From a virus, in IMG/VR virus record IMGVR_UViG_3300030388_001525, positions 1 through 64,000 of that record: a stretch of DNA of 64,000 bases; one strand, written 5' to 3'. Of this stretch, positions 1-7,899 are shown piece after piece (position 1 is the first letter of the stretch; every line of letters begins with the position of its first letter). A program made the position numbers and the translations under genes. The notes beneath the pieces are model-generated. The model ran no database searches, was not told the origin of the DNA, and worked only from the letters and a program-made list of their open reading frames with translations.

Positions 1-1331
1 TAAACATAAACTTTTCCCGCCACTACAGTTGTTGATCCAACATTAATTTTTTCTCCTTGACTTGAGTAATCTACGCTCCCTGTTACATTAAGCAATGTGT
101 TACTTGCCCATGTTCCTGCCGTAACTCTACCTGTTTCTGTTATTTGACTTTGGTCTAAACCTATTGTTCCTGTGCTTGTTATTGTCCCTCCTGTTATAGC
201 TCCTGATGTAGCTACAGAAGTTACTGATCCACCGCCGCTTGCATTTAAAGTAATTGTAGAATTACTACTTTGATTTACAGTAAAAGATCCTCCCCCCGTC
301 AATCCTGTTCCTGGATTAATTGTTATAGTAGCATTATTTGCGGCTGAAGGTATGGTTGGAAAAGTTGTTAAATCACCTTCTCCGTTTATATATTCTTCTG
401 TTTCTCCTTGAAAACTTATAGCTAATGTTCCTGAAGACGTTACAGGTGTTCCTGTAATTTGCAAAGCATCTCCCGCCGCAGACAATGCTACACTTGTTAC
501 GCCTGAAGATGTAACATAATTACTATTATTAGTCCATTGACTAATATTACCGCTTTTGTTTGTAAAAGTTTGTGTATTACTTGCTGTAGTAGTACCAGTA
601 TTAGTTGTATAACCAGCTCCGTTAGTTAATTGATTATTATCAGTTATGGAGTTAGTAAACGTAACAGTTTCATTAGATGATTGATTTAATGTAATTGTAC
701 CTCCTCCCCCTAAACCTGTTCCTGCTGTAAATGTAATTGTTGCATTATTTGCAGTGGGAGGTATAGTTGGAAAGGTTTCTAAATTACCATCTCCTGTTAT
801 ATACTGACTACCAGAACCTACCACATCTATAGCGATAGTTCCAGAACCTGTTACTGGAGAACTACCTACACTAAAAGCATTTCCTGTATGAGACACTCCT
901 ACACTTGTAACTGTTCCTGTTGTAGAGCTTGTTCCTGCACCTATATCACTTCTAACCTGAGCTGCTGTTCTTGAACTAATTACTCCACTTGAAGTAGTTA
1001 AAAATGTTGATGCAGTTGTGGCTATTGTAGGTACTGATCCTAATGTTACCGTACCTGCAAAAGTTGCATTGCGACCAGTGTAATCGCCATTATCTAAAGA
1101 TATTGAAGCAGTTGCTGTTCCACTTGCTTTAAATTGTATTAAATCAGGAGTGCTTTCATCGTAAAATATACCCCAAGTAGGGTATTGACCACTAACACGC
1201 CAAATTGTAGCATCTGGCGCTCCAGTAACTGCACCTTGTGATGGTCCAGTAAAAGAAGGAGCTGTTACATTACCTACAAAAGTTCCGCTTCCTGTTACCG
1301 CAAAGTCTGATAAAAAATTATTAGTAGCCAT
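1..1331 (-). CDS. Tail fibre / receptor-binding protein, N-terminal part (runs off the window edge)
   Basis: The frame is open from ATG at 1331 to base 1, giving 443 codons without a stop. The product is rich in Gly, Ser, Thr and Asn, as in phage fibres. It contains two copies of a module of about 88 residues, each with an FPTIP motif followed by ANNATITxxxGTGLxGGG. The visible end reads STTVVAGKVYV, which in many phage fibres precedes a C-terminal domain ending in a GYxxxxxxFxPDKTWV-type strand. That ending is exactly what lies at the other edge of the window (63808-64000), so I infer one gene across the ends. It is the last fibre gene of the leftward late block, 32 nt after another fibre gene. 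The exact role (receptor binding) is inferred from composition. Confidence 0.8.
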   Translation of the reverse strand, partial: MATNNFLSDFAVTGSGTFVGNVTAPSFTGPSQGAVTGAPDATIWRVSGQYPTWGIFYDESTPDLIQFKASGTATASISLDNGDYTGRNATFAGTVTLGSVPTIATTASTFLTTSSGVISSRTAAQVRSDIGAGTSSTTGTVTSVGVSHTGNAFSVGSSPVTGSGTIAIDVVGSGSQYITGDGNLETFPTIPPTANNATITFTAGTGLGGGGTITLNQSSNETVTFTNSITDNNQLTNGAGYTTNTGTTTASNTQTFTNKSGNISQWTNNSNYVTSSGVTSVALSAAGDALQITGTPVTSSGTLAISFQGETEEYINGEGDLTTFPTIPSAANNATITINPGTGLTGGGSFTVNQSSNSTITLNASGGGSVTSVATSGAITGGTITSTGTIGLDQSQITETGRVTAGTWASNTLLNVTGSVDYSSQGEKINVGSTTVVAGKVYV

Positions 1332-1337
1332 ATATTA

Positions 1338-1345
1338 CAAATATA
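1338..1345 (-). promoter_or_regulatory. TATATTTG octamer upstream of the fibre gene
   Basis: The minus strand reads TATATTTG, matching the TAnnTTTG -7 box of Bacteroidetes promoters. It lies only 6 nt from the ATG at 1331, so a transcript started here would be almost leaderless. No TTG is seen at the -33 position. Confidence 0.25.
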
Positions 1346-1363
1346 AGCAAATAAGGCTATAAC

Positions 1364-3877
1364 TTAAGATACTTTTTGTATATAAACTTTAGCTCCGTTA
1401 TTTGCGATTGGTGTGTTAGTTAGAATTCTTACGTTTGTTGCAGATGTTCTTTGTATTTCAGGAAATATTTGAGCATAGTTGTTTAGTATGTCTACAACTT
1501 GAACTATTACATCTTGTCCTAAAGAATGAGTTACATCTATTTGAGTTAAAGTTCCATTACCAATAGTTGCTACACCAGATAAATCTGCTACACATACATC
1601 TACTGCTGCACAAAAATCACTTACTTGTGAAGCTGTAATATTAATGTCTTGTTCACCTATTGAAGTAACTTGACCTGCAGAGTTTGTTGTTAAAGTAACA
1701 GTTTTAGCAGATGACCCTTGATTAGAAGCAGCCGCTCCATTGTCTAACGATATTGCTCCCCCTGCAGTTACATTTATATGTCCTGCTGTTGGAACACTAA
1801 CAAGTCCTACTGTTGTAGTTGTTGCTATGTCAATATTTGCTTGTACTTCTACAAAATCTGATTGTACAGAAGATCCTACAGCAGCAGCTGTAGTAGCAAT
1901 TACTTGATCACCAATTGATAAAGGTTCAGAAGCATTTCCAAAGAAATTACCCGCTACTGTTACAACGTAGAAATCACCGACAGCAATTGCTACTCTTCCC
2001 GAACCACTTGTTAGGTTTCCACCACCTACAATAGCACCAGTTGAAGCATTAAATCCTCCTTTAAATTCTAATAAACCTACTACAGCAGCATTTAACTGAT
2101 TTAAATTCACTGCACTTGTTCCTGCTGAACCAGCTGGTATTGTAAGTTGTCCTGTAATAGTTGCTGTTGTTCCAACTGTTAAAGATCCAGCTAAAGAAAT
2201 ACTATCGTCAAGATTTATTGTTAAATCATCTGTAGCTCCCGCAACAGTTGCAATATTTGTACCACCTATAAAAGTAGCTGTATTTCCATTTGTCACAGAT
2301 TGAGCAGAACCACTGTCTCCAGCTAAATTCCAAGAATCCATTGCTCCTGTACCTCCCGAGTAACTTATTGTTACAGCTCCACTTGAAGCTGAAACAGCTA
2401 TAGGTGATGTGCCTGCTAAAGATGTTACACCATCATTTGTTATTGTTACAGCACCAGTTGCTCCACTTACACTTATGCCTGTTCCTGCTACATTTGAAGT
2501 AACACCATCATTTGTTATTGTTAAAACATCTGTTGCACTTACCGCTGTAGTAATACCCGTCCCTCCTGTCGCTGTTACTGTATTTCCAGATGCAATAGTT
2601 TGTGATCCTGTATCGCCAGTCAAAGTCCATCCTGTATATGTTCCTGGTATTGCTGAAATAAGTTTAAATGTGTTATCACCAGCTAAATAAGTTGTTGCAT
2701 CTTTAGTACCTGTTGCAGATAAATCTAAAGTAACTGTATTAGTAGCACTAACTACACCTGCTACAAATGTTCCTCCTGCAATATCTACAGTTTCACCATT
2801 AGATACTGTTTGATTTGAACCAGAGTCAGATGATAAAATAAAAGAAGTCATTGTTCCAGCTCCACCATCAGAAGCCGAAGTAATTCTACCTTGTGCATCA
2901 ACTGTAATATTTGCAGAAGTATAAGTAGCTGCTGTTACAGCTGTATTGTCAAGTTTAATAGTTAAAATGTCTGTTGCAGATGCTGTAGTTGTAATTGCTG
3001 TTCCTCCTGTAAAGGTTGCATTATTACCGTTAGTAATAGATTGAGATCCTGTGTCACCAACTAAATTCCAACTACTCATAGATCCAGTTCCTCCTGTATA
3101 TGCAATAACAACACCATCAGTTCCGTTTCCAGTTGTAGAAATGTTAGATCCTGCAAGTACAGACAAAGTATCTGCATTAGCAATTGTAGAGTTTGTACCA
3201 GCTGAGCCTGCTAATGTAAAACTACTCATAGATCCAGTTCCTCCAGTGTATGAAATAGTAACTGACCCCGTTGAAGTGTCAACTGCTATAGGAGATGTTC
3301 CTGCTATTTCAGTTACACCTGAATTTGTAATAGTTGTTCCAGTTGCATTATTTTGCGTTGTAATACCTGTTCCACCCGCTATATCAACTGTGAGTCCATT
3401 AGTAACTGTAAGGCTTGTGCCTGAATCTGCTGTTAATATCCATGAAGACATTGTTCCTGGAGCAGAGCCACCAGTTACTGATGTAACATGGCCTTGAGCG
3501 TTTGTAATTATTTGACTTGGATATGCAAATGTTCCCGCTGTACCAAAACTATCATGATTAACAGTTAAAGTATTTCCTGAACGTGTTGAAGATAAAGCTG
3601 TACCACCCGCTATATCAACAGTAATTCCGTCAGTTATAACAGCATCTCCACCACTATCACCCGTCATAGTCCAACTTGACATTGAACCTGAACTTGTACC
3701 TACGGCAACCCAATTGTTTGAACCTGTATGATATTTCAGAACATTTGTATCTGTTCTATAGATTAGTTGTCCTTCTCCTGTTAATCCAGAAGGATCAGAT
3801 GTTTCATTATCAACTTTGAAGCTGATAAGCTCAGAGTTTTGGAGGTTGATGTTTGCAAAAAACTTTATATCTGCCAT
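1364..3877 (-). CDS. Repetitive tail fibre protein (837 aa)
   Basis: A fibre-like protein dominated by Gly, Ser, Thr, Ala and Val. Seven copies of a module of about 33 residues start near residues 64, 141, 215, 265, 341, 412 and 511. Their consensus is GxMxSWxLxGDSGS, then TVxNGxTVxxxGGTxI. Such repeats usually form beta-stranded trimeric shafts. The N-terminus (MADIKFFANINLQ) is the likely virion-attachment part. The last ~60 residues, from TQIDVTHSLGQ, resemble the C-terminus of the next gene (3896-4630) and may be a shared tip or trimerisation domain. The start is ATG at 3877, preceded by a T/A-rich gap. Antisense frames inside this gene are shadows of the repeats. Confidence 0.8.
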   Translation of the reverse strand: MADIKFFANINLQNSELISFKVDNETSDPSGLTGEGQLIYRTDTNVLKYHTGSNNWVAVGTSSGSMSSWTMTGDSGGDAVITDGITVDIAGGTALSSTRSGNTLTVNHDSFGTAGTFAYPSQIITNAQGHVTSVTGGSAPGTMSSWILTADSGTSLTVTNGLTVDIAGGTGITTQNNATGTTITNSGVTEIAGTSPIAVDTSTGSVTISYTGGTGSMSSFTLAGSAGTNSTIANADTLSVLAGSNISTTGNGTDGVVIAYTGGTGSMSSWNLVGDTGSQSITNGNNATFTGGTAITTTASATDILTIKLDNTAVTAATYTSANITVDAQGRITSASDGGAGTMTSFILSSDSGSNQTVSNGETVDIAGGTFVAGVVSATNTVTLDLSATGTKDATTYLAGDNTFKLISAIPGTYTGWTLTGDTGSQTIASGNTVTATGGTGITTAVSATDVLTITNDGVTSNVAGTGISVSGATGAVTITNDGVTSLAGTSPIAVSASSGAVTISYSGGTGAMDSWNLAGDSGSAQSVTNGNTATFIGGTNIATVAGATDDLTINLDDSISLAGSLTVGTTATITGQLTIPAGSAGTSAVNLNQLNAAVVGLLEFKGGFNASTGAIVGGGNLTSGSGRVAIAVGDFYVVTVAGNFFGNASEPLSIGDQVIATTAAAVGSSVQSDFVEVQANIDIATTTTVGLVSVPTAGHINVTAGGAISLDNGAAASNQGSSAKTVTLTTNSAGQVTSIGEQDINITASQVSDFCAAVDVCVADLSGVATIGNGTLTQIDVTHSLGQDVIVQVVDILNNYAQIFPEIQRTSATNVRILTNTPIANNGAKVYIQKVS

Positions 3878-3895
3878 AATTTTTTTTCTTTATTA

Positions 3896-4630
3896 TTAAT
3901 TAAATATTGCTTGTCCTGTAAATTGACTATTAAATGTCAATGTACATTGATTTATACTGTTGTACTCTACTTCGCACTGCACTTCTTCTAAAGCTCCGTC
4001 TATGACAGATACTGCTGGAAATTTTCCTAAATCGTGATTAACAACAAAAGTTGCGTTAGATGGAGTTAAGTTTACAACTTTGTTTTTATCTCCTGAACCA
4101 CTTCCATAGTCCAGCAAAGATATAAAATAATCTTGATTCTGTTCGAAGCCCCCATTACCTGCTACAAAGGTTAAAACTATGTCATAAAAGTTTGGCTCTG
4201 TTCCTTTTTGCGTTGATGATACCCATGAAAAAATTCCCCATTTTGATATGTCAGAAGTTTTTGATATAATTACTGTAGAGCCAACTAAAGGAGCTGTATA
4301 CCATGAAGACAAATCTACATTAGGGCTTCCTACTTGCGATTTGCTAATTCTAAAGCCAGTTACTACTGAAAATTGAACAAGCGCACCTCGTTGTGGGTCA
4401 AATGTAATACTTCCAGGATTTCTTACTGTTTGTCCTGGAACAGTTGGATTTATAATTTGATAATAAAAACGTGGAACATCTAATTGTATACGTGCATCAA
4501 GATTTAAAAAATCTGCAACAGATTGAGCTGTAAAGTTTTTTGTAGCATTTAAAAAGCTGGCATCTGTACCAATCCACTTATCATCTGCTTTTACTACTAC
4601 TTGATCTACATATGTACTAATTCTTGCCAT
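3896..4630 (-). CDS. Putative tail fibre / tip protein (244 aa)
   Basis: Begins MARISTYVDQVVVKADDKWIG and has no membrane segment. The C-terminal region (NHDLGKFPAVSVID, later SINQCTLTFNSQFTGQAIFN) parallels the C-terminus of the 837-residue fibre: NH/TH-xLG, a V-x-V-D strand, an SxNxxxLTxN strand and a final hydrophobic strand. I infer a short fibre or cap sharing a terminal domain with its neighbour. It begins immediately after the stop of the holin-like gene (stop 4631, start 4630 reading outward), so the two are probably co-transcribed. Receptor binding is a guess; its position between fibre and lysis genes fits. Confidence 0.6.
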   Translation of the reverse strand: MARISTYVDQVVVKADDKWIGTDASFLNATKNFTAQSVADFLNLDARIQLDVPRFYYQIINPTVPGQTVRNPGSITFDPQRGALVQFSVVTGFRISKSQVGSPNVDLSSWYTAPLVGSTVIISKTSDISKWGIFSWVSSTQKGTEPNFYDIVLTFVAGNGGFEQNQDYFISLLDYGSGSGDKNKVVNLTPSNATFVVNHDLGKFPAVSVIDGALEEVQCEVEYNSINQCTLTFNSQFTGQAIFN

Positions 4631-5032
4631 TTAATTATCTATTGATTTACCTTTTTCATACGACCTTCCCCCAAAATAGGCGGCAGTGATAGTTATTAAA
4701 AGTATTTTTAAAAGTTCTTTCCACTCGTCGTCTACTGCAAAGTTAATAAATCCAGAATCAATAAAGATAAGCAAAATAGTAGATACATATAAAAATATAA
4801 GTGTTAAGGGTCTGACTGATTTAGACAGATTGTTGTCGCTTGACATATCGTACCTCCATCTTTCAGTTACATTTTTTTGCTGTGACGATTCTGCATCCAT
4901 CAACATTTGTGTCATTTCTTTTTCAAATGCAGCCTTTTCTTCTTTTGTTTGAATAAACCTATCAGCAATTCCCGCAACTTTACCAGCAACATCCAATGCT
5001 CCTTTACCAAATAGCTTATGTAATATACTCAT
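4631..5032 (-). CDS. Holin-like membrane protein
   Basis: 133 residues. The N-terminal half is soluble and helical. It is followed by a WRYDMSSDNNLSKSVRPLTLIF segment leading into one transmembrane helix, then a second near ELLKILLITITAAYFGGRSYEKGK. The pattern 'SVRP-LTLIF ... ELLK-LL-AYFGGRSxEKGK' is typical of the holin family of gene transfer agents and many phages (Pfam GTA_holin_3TM), where the protein makes the inner-membrane lesion that releases endolysin. It lies about 700 bp downstream of the endolysin gene on the same strand, separated by four tiny basic ORFs. It overlaps the upstream gene by one base at 5032 (TAATG). Confident for the family; the timing role is inferred. Confidence 0.75.
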   Translation of the reverse strand: MSILHKLFGKGALDVAGKVAGIADRFIQTKEEKAAFEKEMTQMLMDAESSQQKNVTERWRYDMSSDNNLSKSVRPLTLIFLYVSTILLIFIDSGFINFAVDDEWKELLKILLITITAAYFGGRSYEKGKSIDN

Positions 5033-5286
5033 TATCTTCTTGATTTTTTACCAGCACACTTCCATCTCTTACGAGATAGGTTATTAGGAGTATTAGGATC
5101 ATTTCTTTTCCCTATGGGTAAGCCCATTTTTATGCCATAACTTCTGGCACAATAACTATCTCCTTTAGAAGTACCAGGCTTTACTCTTGATCCACCTCCT
5201 TTAGCTTGACCAGCTTGACCATAGCTTACCTTCTTACCACTTGAAGTAATTTTTACTTTTGCCTTCCCTCGTCTTGGTGTTGCCAT
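5032..5286 (-). CDS. Small basic conserved phage protein (84 aa)
   Basis: A very Lys/Arg/Gly-rich protein with the block KGDSYCARSYGIKMGLP followed by NNLSRKRWKCAGKKS. I recall this as a conserved hypothetical protein in many marine phage genomes, without an assigned function. The positive charge suggests binding to nucleic acid or packing inside the capsid; this is inference. Two Cys residues are conserved-looking, but too few for a zinc site. The start overlaps the stop of the next small gene by one base (TAATG at 5286). Confidence 0.65.
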   Translation of the reverse strand: MATPRRGKAKVKITSSGKKVSYGQAGQAKGGGSRVKPGTSKGDSYCARSYGIKMGLPIGKRNDPNTPNNLSRKRWKCAGKKSRR

Positions 5287-5417
5287 TACTTTTTGTTTTT
5301 CTTCGGAGTATGATTATATCCTTTTTTCTTTAAATTTAAATGGTCTTTCATAGTTTTAGCAACTTTGGTAATTCCTGTTTTGCTATACATATTATGTACT
5401 TTAAATTTTTTTGCCAT
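5286..5417 (-). CDS. Tiny basic protein (43 aa)
   Basis: ATG at 5417, stop at 5286-5288. It starts MAKKFKVHNMYSKTG and ends HTPKKNKK; about one third of the residues are Lys. No known domain. It is part of a run of four tiny basic genes (5032-5696) whose starts and stops overlap or almost touch, which supports translation-coupled real genes rather than chance frames. Confidence 0.55.
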   Translation of the reverse strand: MAKKFKVHNMYSKTGITKVAKTMKDHLNLKKKGYNHTPKKNKK

Positions 5418-5421
5418 TTTA

Positions 5422-5538
5422 TTAATATAGGTTAGTGCTTCGGTTTCTTCTTACCTTTGGCTTTGAGACAACAGTTTTTCTTTTTGATTTTACCATCGTT
5501 TTCCTTGTTGGTTTTTTTACTACTTTTCTTTTAGCCAT
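5422..5538 (-). CDS. Tiny Lys/Arg-rich peptide (38 aa)
   Basis: ATG at 5538, stop at 5422-5424. The sequence starts MAKRKVVKKPTRKTMVKSKR and is roughly half Lys+Arg, which recalls histone-tail or protamine-like peptides. Its ATG shares one base with the stop of the preceding gene (TAATG). Function unknown; neutralising packaged DNA is one possibility, not shown. Confidence 0.5.
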   Translation of the reverse strand: MAKRKVVKKPTRKTMVKSKRKTVVSKPKVRRNRSTNLY

Positions 5539-5696
5539 TATTTTTTGTTTTTAGGTAAAGTTTTTACTTTTCCATTTTCAGTACGAGCATATCTATTTTT
5601 TTCATTTTCCATGCTTGGAATTAATGTTCCACAGTATTTTCCAGCTCCATATTGCCAACATACTTTCTTTCCTTTTGTTCTTCCTTTTTCTGCCAT
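5538..5696 (-). CDS. Tiny basic protein (52 aa)
   Basis: ATG at 5696, stop at 5538-5540. It begins MAEKGRTKGKKVCWQYGAGK and continues YCGTLIPSMENEKNRYART. One CxW and one YC pair are present. It is Lys-rich like its downstream neighbours and is coupled to the next gene by a one-base stop/start overlap. Function not recognised. Confidence 0.55.
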   Translation of the reverse strand: MAEKGRTKGKKVCWQYGAGKYCGTLIPSMENEKNRYARTENGKVKTLPKNKK

Positions 5697-5716
5697 TTTA
5701 TATAAAGTTGTAAGTT

Positions 5717-6130
5717 TTAAATTTTTTCATATTCTTTTTTTGCGTTAAAACTTGGACAATTTTTTTTTGAAAAATCATTGTGTCCGTAAATAACAGCATC
5801 ACCATGCAAAAGTTTTAAAACTTTTAACAAAGATAATAAAGATTCTGATTGTTTTTTAGTCCTTGTGTCTTCCCACTCATCCATGTTTCTATCCATCCCT
5901 CCAATATAACAAATTCCTATACTTGATTTATTATGACCTCTGCAATGCGCGCCTGGAATTTCTATAGGTCTACCGTATTCTAAAGAACCATCCATTCTTA
6001 CAATATAATGATATCCTATGTCATCCCATTTGTTTCCTTTTACGTGCCATTCTCTTATTGTTGCAGCACTAAAGTCTTTTCCTACAGGAGTTGCTGAACA
6101 ATGAATAATAATCTTATCTATTTTTCTCAT
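5717..6130 (-). CDS. Endolysin: N-acetylmuramoyl-L-alanine amidase, T7-lysozyme type
   Basis: 137 residues, close to the T7 lysozyme size of 151. Amidase_2 features are visible: IIIHCSAT with H10, IGYHYIVRMDG with Y40, the AHCRGHN block with H62 and H66, and YGHNDFSKKNCPSF with H117, K123 and C125. H10, H117 and C125 correspond to the zinc ligands of T7 lysozyme, and Y40 and K123 to its catalytic Tyr46 and Lys128. The enzyme cuts the amide bond between N-acetylmuramic acid and L-Ala in peptidoglycan. There is no signal peptide, so release needs the neighbouring holins. It abuts a lipoprotein gene by a one-base overlap at 6130. No T7-type RNA polymerase is in the window, so the T7 polymerase-inhibiting role is not implied. 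Confidence 0.9.
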   Translation of the reverse strand: MRKIDKIIIHCSATPVGKDFSAATIREWHVKGNKWDDIGYHYIVRMDGSLEYGRPIEIPGAHCRGHNKSSIGICYIGGMDRNMDEWEDTRTKKQSESLLSLLKVLKLLHGDAVIYGHNDFSKKNCPSFNAKKEYEKI

Positions 6131-6576
6131 TATAGTTCTATGTTTTTAATCCATCTAAAAGTTTTCTTATACCACCTATTATCTTTTTTGTTTTGTATTG
6201 ATAAACAAACACCGCAAACTGAATCGGTTACTGTCATTCTTACTGTATCAATTATTGTTTGTAAAATAATTTTGTAATTATAAGGAACACTATCCTTGCT
6301 AATTTTCAATGTATTACGTTCGTACATATTACTTAAATTCCAAATGCTATCAGAATAAATTTTATGAATTTTTTTTATATCTCTTTTTTTCCTCCACAAG
6401 TCTTGTTCTAATAAAACTTTTTCTTCTCTATTATTTATTATTGTTTTCACCGTATTATCTACTGATAAAAAAAGACTGTCTACATTTTTAGGATAAATTT
6501 TTATTTCATCCAATTGTTTTTCAGATGACAAACAAGATGTTAATATAATAGATAATATAAAACATTTAATTTTCAT
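6130..6576 (-). CDS. Lipoprotein, outer-membrane spanin-like
   Basis: 148 residues, starting MKIKCFILSIILTSCLSSEKQ. The hydrophobic signal ends in a lipobox-like LTSC, so the mature protein probably starts at the Cys and is lipid-anchored. The rest is charged and helical, ending in a basic segment KTFRWIKN. Adjacent to the endolysin and overlapping a gene with one membrane helix plus coiled coil, it fits the outer partner of a two-component spanin, which fuses the inner and outer membranes at lysis. At about 130 mature residues it is long for an o-spanin, so another lipoprotein role is possible. Confidence 0.55.
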   Translation of the reverse strand: MKIKCFILSIILTSCLSSEKQLDEIKIYPKNVDSLFLSVDNTVKTIINNREEKVLLEQDLWRKKRDIKKIHKIYSDSIWNLSNMYERNTLKISKDSVPYNYKIILQTIIDTVRMTVTDSVCGVCLSIQNKKDNRWYKKTFRWIKNIEL

Positions 6577-6787
6577 TTAAGTTTTCTAAAGTTTCAATAA
6601 ATTTGTCATTAAGTTTTTTATAATCACTTCTTAAAACTACAACTTCTTCTTGTAAATTTTTAATTTGATTTGTAAGAGTTGTTTTATTATCTATATATAA
6701 ATAACCTATTGCAATAATGCAAAAAAACAATCCTCCTGCTAACGGATTAGCAGCAAAGTCTTTAAAATTTATTGGTGATTTCATCAA
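6566..6787 (-). CDS. Small membrane protein with coiled coil, inner spanin-like
   Basis: 73 residues: a short N-terminus, one transmembrane helix (PLAGGLFFCIIAIGYLYI), then a heptad-like coiled coil (NQIKNLQEEVVVLRSDYKKL). This N-in, C-periplasmic layout is that of inner-membrane spanins. Its 3' end overlaps the lipoprotein gene by 11 nt, as spanin pairs often do. It could also be an accessory or antiholin-like protein. Confidence 0.5.
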   Translation of the reverse strand: MMKSPINFKDFAANPLAGGLFFCIIAIGYLYIDNKTTLTNQIKNLQEEVVVLRSDYKKLNDKFIETLENLNEN

Positions 6788-6798
6788 TTATATTGATG

Positions 6799-6963
6799 TT
6801 ACTTCTTCTTAAACTTCCAATGATATAGTTTAAATAATGAAATAGATATAGCAAGAACTAAGGATATCATAGTTAAAATTTCATTAAAATCAGCTAAACT
6901 TAAACCTATAGCTCCAGCATTAGGCAAAACTACCTCAAGTGTATCTTTCAAATCGCTATTCAT
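6799..6963 (-). CDS. Small single-helix membrane protein, possible holin (54 aa)
   Basis: ATG at 6963, stop at 6799-6801. A soluble N-terminus (MNSDLKDTLEVVLPN) is followed by a hydrophobic helix (EILTMISLVLAISISLF) and a short basic tail (KLYHWKFKKK). The positive-inside rule puts the C-terminus in the cytoplasm. It is first in the lysis cassette, just upstream of the spanin-like pair and endolysin, which makes it a second holin or antiholin candidate beside 4631-5032. The similarity is only structural. Confidence 0.5.
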   Translation of the reverse strand: MNSDLKDTLEVVLPNAGAIGLSLADFNEILTMISLVLAISISLFKLYHWKFKKK

Positions 6964-6985
6964 TTCTTTTTTCAAAGTAAAGTTA

Positions 6986-7546
6986 TTACCATATTGCTAT
7001 ACAAGTCTTCCTTGCAGCAACTGTTGTTGAGGTTGACATTAGTTGAACTACTTGTATTGGTAAATAGTTTCCAACTTTAAAATTTTCAAAAGTAACAAAA
7101 TTTCCTGCTGTTGTTTTTACACGAATATTTACATATCTTGGATCAGCTACTCCAACACCAGGTGCTGGTGGATCAGTAGGCTGAATATCTTGTACTATAG
7201 TTGCGCTTGATCCAACATATAATAAACATCCTTCTGATGAATTAATTGGGCCACCTAAAAATATTTTATAGTCTTCAGCAGCTGCAAATATATTGTCATT
7301 TATTGATAATATAGTAGAACTATCTATTGCTACTACTGTAGTTGAAGTGTCGTCAGTGGTGTTATAAACTATATCCCCTATCGATACTGTGCTAAAATCA
7401 GCACCTACATCTATAAGTTTACTTGCCGTAGCGGTTGTTGTTGCTCCAATTAAAACTGGAAGACTTGGTGCTGGAATTAGAACTGAATCACTCGCTATCA
7501 CTTCTAATGATAATCCAGTGTTTACTGTAATTTTTGGGTATGCCAT
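6986..7546 (-). CDS. Virion structural protein with a VGDIVxNTT module (186 aa)
   Basis: Beta-rich, without membrane segments. Residues ~43-95 carry the module VSIGDIVYNTTDDTSTTVVAIDSSTILS followed by DNIF and a Y-x-I strand. The same module occurs three times in the 402-residue protein at 50874-52082 and once each in the proteins at 49855-50787 and 43845-48926. Its wide use in structural genes points to a virion component, perhaps a decoration or fibre-base protein. The remainder has a Pro-rich linker (PTDPPAPGVGVADPRY). Specific role unknown. Confidence 0.55.
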   Translation of the reverse strand: MAYPKITVNTGLSLEVIASDSVLIPAPSLPVLIGATTTATASKLIDVGADFSTVSIGDIVYNTTDDTSTTVVAIDSSTILSINDNIFAAAEDYKIFLGGPINSSEGCLLYVGSSATIVQDIQPTDPPAPGVGVADPRYVNIRVKTTAGNFVTFENFKVGNYLPIQVVQLMSTSTTVAARKTCIAIW

Positions 7547-7575
7547 TTTTTTATTTTAGAGGGTTAAAAATCTCT

Positions 7576-7755
7576 TTATTTACTATATGGGAAAGCTCTG
7601 TTAAGAGAATCCTTTCTTTTTGAGCAGCCACAATCGCCATTTGACATTGTTTCTACTATTTTTTTTATTCCTGTCGCTTTTGTGAATTTTTCAATTGTAT
7701 CACCCAAGCCTTTTGATTTAGATGGAGTTAACTCCGTTACTCTTGTTCTTTTCAT
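7576..7755 (-). CDS. Small conserved phage protein with a CxC motif (59 aa)
   Basis: ATG at 7755, stop at 7576-7578. Begins MKRTRVTELTPSKSKGLGDT and ends in GDCGCSKRKDSLNRAFPYSK. The DCGCxKRKxxLNxxFPY block is one I recall from small hypothetical proteins in Bacteroidetes phages. The Cys pair next to Arg/Lys suggests a nucleic-acid or metal contact, unproven. It heads a run of short basic genes. Confidence 0.6.
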   Translation of the reverse strand: MKRTRVTELTPSKSKGLGDTIEKFTKATGIKKIVETMSNGDCGCSKRKDSLNRAFPYSK

Positions 7756-7760
7756 TTAAT

Positions 7761-7898
7761 TTATTTACAACTACAAAGTTTGTTTGGACAAGAAGCTACA
7801 TTAAAGAGTAACTTAGATGCTAACCAATTCCAAGAACACTGGAATTTACACCATAAACTTTGTAATTTTAATCCTATTTTTTCTAATAATTTTCCCAT
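7761..7898 (-). CDS. Small Cys/Trp-rich protein (45 aa)
   Basis: ATG at 7898, stop at 7761-7763. Begins MGKLLEKIGLKLQSLWCKFQ and ends ASCPNKLCSCK, with five Cys residues. The N-terminal half is an amphipathic helix, so membrane-surface association is possible. It is tightly spaced with its neighbours (5 nt downstream gap). No family recognised. Confidence 0.5.
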   Translation of the reverse strand: MGKLLEKIGLKLQSLWCKFQCSWNWLASKLLFNVASCPNKLCSCK

Positions 7899-7899
7899 T

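Noticed and set aside
2409-3497. Long + strand frames inside the fibre gene
   Set aside because: Pro/Val-rich antisense shadows of Gly/Thr-rich repeats; no leader.
1364-3877. CRISPR-like or tandem DNA repeats
   Set aside because: The repetition is at protein level in a fibre gene, with irregular spacing and diverged codons.
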